DNA of 8,805 bases from Candidatus Saccharimonadota bacterium (lineage in GTDB: Bacteria; Patescibacteriota; Saccharimonadia; Saccharimonadales; UBA7683): positions 1 to 8,805 of the forward strand of contig JAGOUG010000035.1 of assembly GCA_018061375.1 (NCBI GenBank). Direction: 5' to 3'. The notes beneath the pieces were generated by a model, which was not told the DNA's origin, made no database searches, and worked only from the letters and a program-made list of their open reading frames with translations. The translations under genes were made by a program, and so were the position numbers. Below are positions 4,858 through 8,805 of this stretch, piece after piece; the first letter of the stretch is position 1, and each line of letters begins with the position of its first letter.

Positions 4858-6753
4858 ATGAGTATGACAGCCAAAGAGATTAGAAGAGCTTACCTGCAGT
4901 TTTTCAAAGACCGAGGTCACACTGTTGTGCCTCGAGCGAGTCTTGTCCCTCAAGATGACCCGACTACTTTATTTACCGGTTCAGGGATGCAACCTATGGT
5001 TCCGTATCTTTTGGGGGAGGAGTACCCGGGTGGCATTAAACGAATCACTGACTCTCAGGTTGTGTTTCGTGCGGTTGATATAGACGAGGTCGGCGACAGT
5101 GAGCACTTGACCTCTTTTGAGATGCTTGGTAACTGGTCGCTTGGTGATTATTTTAAAGCTGAGGAGATCCCGTGGATTGCCGAGTTCCTGTTTGATGTAA
5201 TCAAACTTGATCCATACAGAGTATATGTGACCACCTATATCGGAAATGAGGAGCTCGGGATTCCGAAAGATACTGAGGCAGTGGATCTTTGGATTAAAGA
5301 GTTTACTGATCGTGGTGTTGACGCAAAGGTAGTTGAAATTGGCTCGAGTGAGGATGGTGATAAAAACGGCATGCAAGGTGGCCGCATATTCTTGTATGAT
5401 GGTAAAGAAAACTGGTGGTCCAGGGGTGGTGATGAAAATGGTACACCAGTCGGAGACCCTTGTGGTCCTTGCTCTGAGATGTTTTTTGATTTTGGTGAGG
5501 AGTATCACGATCCAGCACTCGGTAAGGTGCACCCTGCATCTGACTCTGCTCAATTCACCGAGATTGGTAATAACGTATTTATGGGGTACCGAAAGAACTC
5601 TCCAACAGAATTCTCTCTACTGAAGGCGCCGAATATTGACCAAGGGGCTGGTCTTGAGCGCCTTGCTATGGCCTCACTAGGCAAGCCCGATATTTCTGCA
5701 ATTGATTTGGCAAAACCGATTAACAAACAGATCGAGATGATAACTGGTAAAAAGTACGATGAGCACACTAAGGCATTTAGGGTGATTACCGATCATATTA
5801 AGTCTTCGGTTTGGCTGGCGACTGATGGTGTAGTACCGAGTAACACTGGTCAGGGGTATGTACTACGACGCCTTATGCGCCGTGCAATTAAGTTTGGTCT
5901 TGACCTCGGAATTAGTCAGAACCTGACAACTCAGATTGCACCAGTAGTGAAAGAGATTTACGGAGAGGATTATCCTGAGATTACCGAAGGTTTTGAGGCT
6001 GTACTTACGACACTTGAAAAAGAGGAGAGGATATTCCGCCAAACTCTTATAAAGGGCCTCAGAGAGCTTGAGAAGATCTCCGTATCTACACTTACCGGCT
6101 TTGACGTATTTAAGCTACATGACACCTACGGTTTCCCGAGAGAACTCACGGTTGAGGAGTGTGCTATTAAGAGCGTACCACTGAGCGATGACTGGAAGAG
6201 CGAGTTTGATAGTGCTATGGAAGCACAAAAAGAGCGCTCTCGAACTGCTACCAAAGGCACCTTTAAGGGTGGGCTTGGCGGCCAGACGTTACAGCATAAA
6301 AAATACCATACGGCGACCCACATTATGTATCAAGCGCTTCGCGATGTTCTTGGTGACCACGTTATTCAACGTGGCTCTAATATTACCGAAGAACGGCTCC
6401 GATTTGATTTTTCTCACCCAGAAAAAGTGACCCGTGAGCAACTTGATGAAGTTGAGAACATTGTGAATGAACAGATCAGCAAAGACCTCAAAATTAGCTG
6501 GGCAGAGTACCCTACAAAAGTTGCCCGAGAAGAAAAAGGTGCACTCGGTCAATTTGGTGATAGATACGGCGATACCGTGAAGGTATACAAAATGATTGCC
6601 GATGGCGCCCAGGAACCATTCAGCTTTGAAATCTGCGGTGGTCCGCACGTAGACCATACCCTGCAGCTATTTGAAGATGGTAAAAAATTCAAAATCCAAA
6701 AAGAAGAAAGCTCGAGTGCGGGCATCCGACGCATAAAAGCAATTTTAGTGTAG
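4858..6753 (+). CDS. alaS: Alanyl-tRNA synthetase, short form without C-Ala domain
   Basis: Class II synthetase that charges tRNA-Ala. From ATG 4858 the protein has 631 residues; typical bacterial enzymes have about 870. Aminoacylation domain: TLFTGSGMQPMVPYL (from 37), QVVFRAVDIDEVGDSEHLTSFEMLGNWS with motif 2 Arg71, CGPCSE (from 202) and motif 3 GAGLER (263-268). The tRNA-recognition helices follow, then the editing domain with HTATH (His484, His488) and CGGPH (Cys593, His597), the zinc ligands; the usual CGGTH has Pro for Thr. The protein stops just after EESSSAGIRRIKAI, the end of the editing domain, so the DHHA1/C-Ala domain is absent. The frame stays open upstream to 4381, but that part is antisense to another gene and lacks similarity; the promoter at 4822-4850 sets the start. 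Met at 4864 is an alternative. Confidence 0.95.
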   Translation: MSMTAKEIRRAYLQFFKDRGHTVVPRASLVPQDDPTTLFTGSGMQPMVPYLLGEEYPGGIKRITDSQVVFRAVDIDEVGDSEHLTSFEMLGNWSLGDYFKAEEIPWIAEFLFDVIKLDPYRVYVTTYIGNEELGIPKDTEAVDLWIKEFTDRGVDAKVVEIGSSEDGDKNGMQGGRIFLYDGKENWWSRGGDENGTPVGDPCGPCSEMFFDFGEEYHDPALGKVHPASDSAQFTEIGNNVFMGYRKNSPTEFSLLKAPNIDQGAGLERLAMASLGKPDISAIDLAKPINKQIEMITGKKYDEHTKAFRVITDHIKSSVWLATDGVVPSNTGQGYVLRRLMRRAIKFGLDLGISQNLTTQIAPVVKEIYGEDYPEITEGFEAVLTTLEKEERIFRQTLIKGLRELEKISVSTLTGFDVFKLHDTYGFPRELTVEECAIKSVPLSDDWKSEFDSAMEAQKERSRTATKGTFKGGLGGQTLQHKKYHTATHIMYQALRDVLGDHVIQRGSNITEERLRFDFSHPEKVTREQLDEVENIVNEQISKDLKISWAEYPTKVAREEKGALGQFGDRYGDTVKVYKMIADGAQEPFSFEICGGPHVDHTLQLFEDGKKFKIQKEESSSAGIRRIKAILV

Positions 6754-6762
6754 TTCTAATGG

Positions 6763-6807
6763 TTGCATTTTGCTCTGCTCGGCGTAGAATACGGGTTAAT
6801 AGAGGAG
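6763..6807 (+). promoter_or_regulatory. Possible promoter and Shine-Dalgarno site of the 6815 gene
   Basis: TTGCAT (6763-6768), a 16-nt spacer and TAGAAT (6785-6790) form a plausible promoter right after the alaS stop. It is followed by AGAGGAG (6801-6807) 7 nt before the ATG at 6815. Unlike the alaS promoter, this layout leaves a leader of about 18 nt with a classical ribosome site. Confidence 0.45.
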
Positions 6808-6814
6808 CAAGAAT

Positions 6815-7141
6815 ATGACGTTACCTAATAGAGAACCCAAAACTACCTGTAAACCATGTGAATTGCGGAATGTAGATTTTACCGATTGGATGAACGGCAT
6901 TGACGTGCCAACAGTTGCAAAATATATGACGCAACAGGTTATTGAAAATGGTGAAGATATTCGACGTGCACCAACTATGGCGTATGATCCTGATTCAGGT
7001 TTTGAAGTACCATGTCATGCGGCTGCAGCAACACGTGATTGCGTGGCGCGTATTATCGCAGGGGACTGCCTTAAATACACTATAGGTAAAAATGGAAAGA
7101 TTGGTGATCGAAAAACAAAAAAGAAAGCTAAGAATAAGTAG
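6815..7141 (+). CDS. Small hypothetical protein with CxxC and a Lys-rich tail (108 aa)
   Basis: The function is unknown. A strong AGAGGAG site supports translation from this ATG. The protein has five cysteines: Cys12 and Cys15 in a TCKPCELR CxxC pair, Cys67 (followed by His68), Cys76 and Cys85. Their spacing could hold a metal ion, but this is inference. The middle segment (about 31-50) looks helical. The C-terminus is strongly basic (DRKTKKKAKNK), as in nucleic-acid or ribosome-associated proteins. It lies 61 nt after alaS on the same strand and could be partly cotranscribed with it. It ends 24 nt before the convergent HD-domain gene. I know no family for it. Confidence 0.8.
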   Translation: MTLPNREPKTTCKPCELRNVDFTDWMNGIDVPTVAKYMTQQVIENGEDIRRAPTMAYDPDSGFEVPCHAAAATRDCVARIIAGDCLKYTIGKNGKIGDRKTKKKAKNK

Positions 7142-7144
7142 ACA

Positions 7145-7158
7145 ACACGAGGCCGTGT
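7145..7158. other. Small hairpin between two convergent genes
   Basis: ACACG (7145-7149) pairs with CGTGT (7154-7158) around an AGGC loop in the 24-nt gap between the convergent genes. It is only 5 bp and no T run follows on either strand, so it is at best a weak bidirectional terminator. Confidence 0.2.
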
Positions 7159-7165
7159 GACGAGA

Positions 7166-7822
7166 CTATATTCTTTGTGGAAATTCTGTTTCTAAGCGTA
7201 CTGCAGATGCACCTGGGTTTATTCGTGCGGCTCCGGTCCACTCATCATCTTCAGGTAGGGGATGATTATACCAGCCGCGTGCACTCCAAACATCTGCCAT
7301 ATGGCAGAGAGCCGCAAGCTCACCCATTACTCTTGAATCTTTGCGGTACTTGTCATCTCTGATGCCTTCAACAAATTCAAGTGCGTTAGCCTGCATATCG
7401 TTTAGTACTATTCCGTACTTGGCAATCTGGTGTGCCTTAAATTCTTCACCTGCTTCTTTCGTTCTAAGTTCAGGATTTATAACAAACATCCCATTATCGT
7501 CATATGTATATTTAAATGGTTTTTCAAGATCGTGCAGAAACGTAATCAGGAGTACGTCAGATTCACTAAAGGGCAAAGTTCTAAGACTATTAAGGTTGTG
7601 ATAGAGTATTGACCCAATATTCATAATTTCAGTTACATGGTCAAAGTAACCACCCGGCCATGCTTGATGGTTGCCTGACGATCCAGGAAATGACGTAAAT
7701 TTCTCTCGGTGATCTTCGAGAATTAGGCAACAGGCATGACCGTTTTCACCCTCAATACGTAGTACAAGTGAATCTAAGCTTTCATATTCTGGAGGCTGGA
7801 GTGGGCATTCAAGGTTTTTCAT
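7166..7822 (-). CDS. HD-domain protein, putative metal-dependent phosphohydrolase
   Basis: A 218-residue soluble protein with the HD-superfamily ligand pattern: His62 in GGYFDHVTE, His97-Asp98 in LITFLHDLEKPFKY, and Asp177 in LCHMADVWSARG; His52 (SGNHQAWPGG) and His131 (FKAHQIAKYG) may add to the site. HD enzymes hydrolyse phosphate esters, often nucleotides, using divalent metal. The substrate here is unknown, and the N-terminal 45 residues (LVLRIEGENGHACCLILEDH) form an extra, probably beta-structured part that I cannot place. The DLEKP segment and the absence of the RelA/SpoT or dGTPase signatures argue against those families. It is transcribed alone, convergent with the 6815 gene and divergent from the FtsA-like gene. 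The Met at 7822 is the first in-frame start after the promoter region; no clear Shine-Dalgarno is seen. Confidence 0.85.
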   Translation of the reverse strand: MKNLECPLQPPEYESLDSLVLRIEGENGHACCLILEDHREKFTSFPGSSGNHQAWPGGYFDHVTEIMNIGSILYHNLNSLRTLPFSESDVLLITFLHDLEKPFKYTYDDNGMFVINPELRTKEAGEEFKAHQIAKYGIVLNDMQANALEFVEGIRDDKYRKDSRVMGELAALCHMADVWSARGWYNHPLPEDDEWTGAARINPGASAVRLETEFPQRI

Positions 7823-7833
7823 AACTATAGTTA

Positions 7834-7862
7834 ATACTACCGACCTTTCAAAACCTTGGCAA
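7834..7862 (-). promoter_or_regulatory. Possible promoter of the HD-domain gene
   Basis: On the minus strand, TTGCCA (7862-7857), a 17-nt spacer and TAGTAT (7839-7834) point to a start near 7827, about 5 nt before the ATG. A competing pair, TTGAAA with TATAGT at 16 nt, would start inside the gene and is less likely. Confidence 0.4.
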
Positions 7863-7874
7863 TGCAGGTATACT
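7846..7874 (+). promoter_or_regulatory. Possible promoter of the FtsA/PilM-like gene
   Basis: TATACT (7869-7874) is a good -10, with TTTCAA (7846-7851) at 17 nt as a weak -35. The expected start, 7881-7882, leaves a leader of about 3-4 nt before ATG 7885. It overlaps the divergent HD-gene promoter, so the two may compete for polymerase. Confidence 0.45.
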
Positions 7875-7884
7875 TAATCTGATT

Positions 7885-8805
7885 ATGCTTGATAAAATTA
7901 AGAATTTGAAAAGTTACAAAAGCGTTGCAAAAAAACTTCCGGTTGGTGCCGGTTCAGACAAGCTAATTGTCGGGCTTGATGTTGGAACTGAATTTGTTAA
8001 GGCAGTAATTGCCAAAGTGAATGGTGATGAACTAGAGGTTATTGGCGTTGGCCGTGCACATCAGCGCCTCAGCGATATGCAATCTGGTGCAATATCAGAC
8101 ATCGCTGGCGTAGTTGGTAATTGTGAAAAAGCTCTGACGCAGGCAGAAACAATGGCCGGCGTCAGTGCTCGCCAAGCAGTTATTGGAATAGCTGGTGAGC
8201 TTGTAAAAGGCCTTACTACTACTGTAAAGTATCGTCGTCCAAACCCTGAAAAACCACTTGATGTGGCTGAAATTGAACTGATTATAGACAGGGCACAGGC
8301 CAGAACACTCGAACGCGCCCAAAAACAGTTAGAGCTCGAAACAGGTAAAAAAGGTGTCGAAGTAAAGCTAGTTAATAGTGCGATAGTGTCTATTCATATA
8401 GATACCTACAAGGTAAGTAACCCAATTGGCTTTCAGGGTAAAGAAGCGGTTATTCAGCTCTATACCGCATTTGCTCCAATGGTCCATATTGGTGCGCTTG
8501 AACGAACAGCCTCCGAGCTTGACCTTGATTTAATGGCAGTAGCGGCTGAGCCGTTTGCGGTTTCTCGTGCGGTAATTGGTACAGATGCTTCTAGTAACTT
8601 CACAGCAATCTTGATTGATGTTGGTGGCGGAACAACCGATATTGCAGTTGTAGATGATGGGGGAGTCCAGGGCACGAGAATGTTTGGTATTGGTGGCCGT
8701 GCTTTCACTAAGGCGATTGCCACTGAGCTCGACATCGATTTTGCTGCTGCTGAAGAAGTTAAAATAGATCTTGGCAAAGATACGCTCAATGGTGCAGATA
8801 AGGCG
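7885..8805 (+). CDS. FtsA/PilM-like actin-fold ATPase (partial at window edge)
   Basis: The first 307 residues are in the window and no stop is reached. After an N-terminal extension of about 27 residues (basic, LDKIKNLKSYKSVAKKL) come the phosphate-1 motif LIVGLDVGTEFVKAV (Asp32), an SHS2-type insert as in FtsA (VIGVGRAHQRLSDMQSGAISDIAGVVGNCEKALTQAE, then ARQAVIGIAGE), and the phosphate-2 motif LIDVGGGTTDIAVV (Asp245 to Asp252), followed by FGIGGRAFTKAIA. FtsA anchors FtsZ to the membrane; PilM has the same fold and serves type IV pili. The SHS2 region is FtsA-like, but FtsA's membrane-binding C-terminal helix would lie outside the window and pilus partners cannot be checked, so the choice between them stays open. 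The ATG at 7885 fits the promoter just upstream. Confidence 0.85.
   Translation, partial: MLDKIKNLKSYKSVAKKLPVGAGSDKLIVGLDVGTEFVKAVIAKVNGDELEVIGVGRAHQRLSDMQSGAISDIAGVVGNCEKALTQAETMAGVSARQAVIGIAGELVKGLTTTVKYRRPNPEKPLDVAEIELIIDRAQARTLERAQKQLELETGKKGVEVKLVNSAIVSIHIDTYKVSNPIGFQGKEAVIQLYTAFAPMVHIGALERTASELDLDLMAVAAEPFAVSRAVIGTDASSNFTAILIDVGGGTTDIAVVDDGGVQGTRMFGIGGRAFTKAIATELDIDFAAAEEVKIDLGKDTLNGADKA

Noticed and set aside
4981..5553. A 190-codon minus-strand frame within alaS.
   Set aside because: Antisense shadow of the AlaRS catalytic domain, with no ribosome site or recognisable motif.

Overview
The window looks like a piece of chromosome from a small-genome bacterium of the Candidate Phyla Radiation, most likely Candidatus Saccharibacteria (TM7). 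This is an inference from gene content: a short alanyl-tRNA synthetase without the C-terminal DHHA1/C-Ala domain, an FtsA/PilM-type ATPase, several lineage-type hypothetical proteins and tightly packed genes. No marker such as rRNA is present, so the lineage is not proven. TGA is used as a true stop (tatD fragment, DUF218 gene), so the UGA=Gly code of Gracilibacteria/Absconditabacteria does not apply.

Layout. Positions 1-3810, + strand: the end of a TatD-family nuclease, two small overlapping hypothetical genes, a group I cysteine desulfurase, a membrane-anchored DUF218 protein and mnmA, the last two overlapping by ATGA. Positions 3803-4769, - strand: a 127-aa hypothetical protein, a 265-nt gap dense in inverted repeats that can fold as a structured RNA, and a two-helix membrane protein of strikingly GC-rich codon usage. 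Positions 4858-7141, + strand: alaS and a small cysteine-containing hypothetical gene. Positions 7166-7822, - strand: an HD-domain protein. From 7885, + strand: the start of an FtsA/PilM-like ATPase that runs off the window.

Functional links. Cysteine desulfurase and MnmA are the sulfur donor and the tRNA U34 thiolase of one pathway. No Tus relay or IscU-like scaffold is encoded in the window, so direct sulfur transfer is a reasonable inference. AlaRS belongs to core translation. The other genes do not form an obvious pathway, and I see no complete defence system, CRISPR array, insertion sequence, tRNA or rRNA.

The parts most worth attention are (1) the inverted-repeat block at about 4257-4443, which folds into a three-way junction plus a second multi-hairpin domain with a possible pseudoknot; (2) the GC-rich membrane gene next to it, perhaps acquired from an actinobacterial host; and (3) a recurring promoter layout in which the -10 box lies so close to the start codon that the mRNA would be leaderless or nearly so, while three other genes carry clear Shine-Dalgarno sites.
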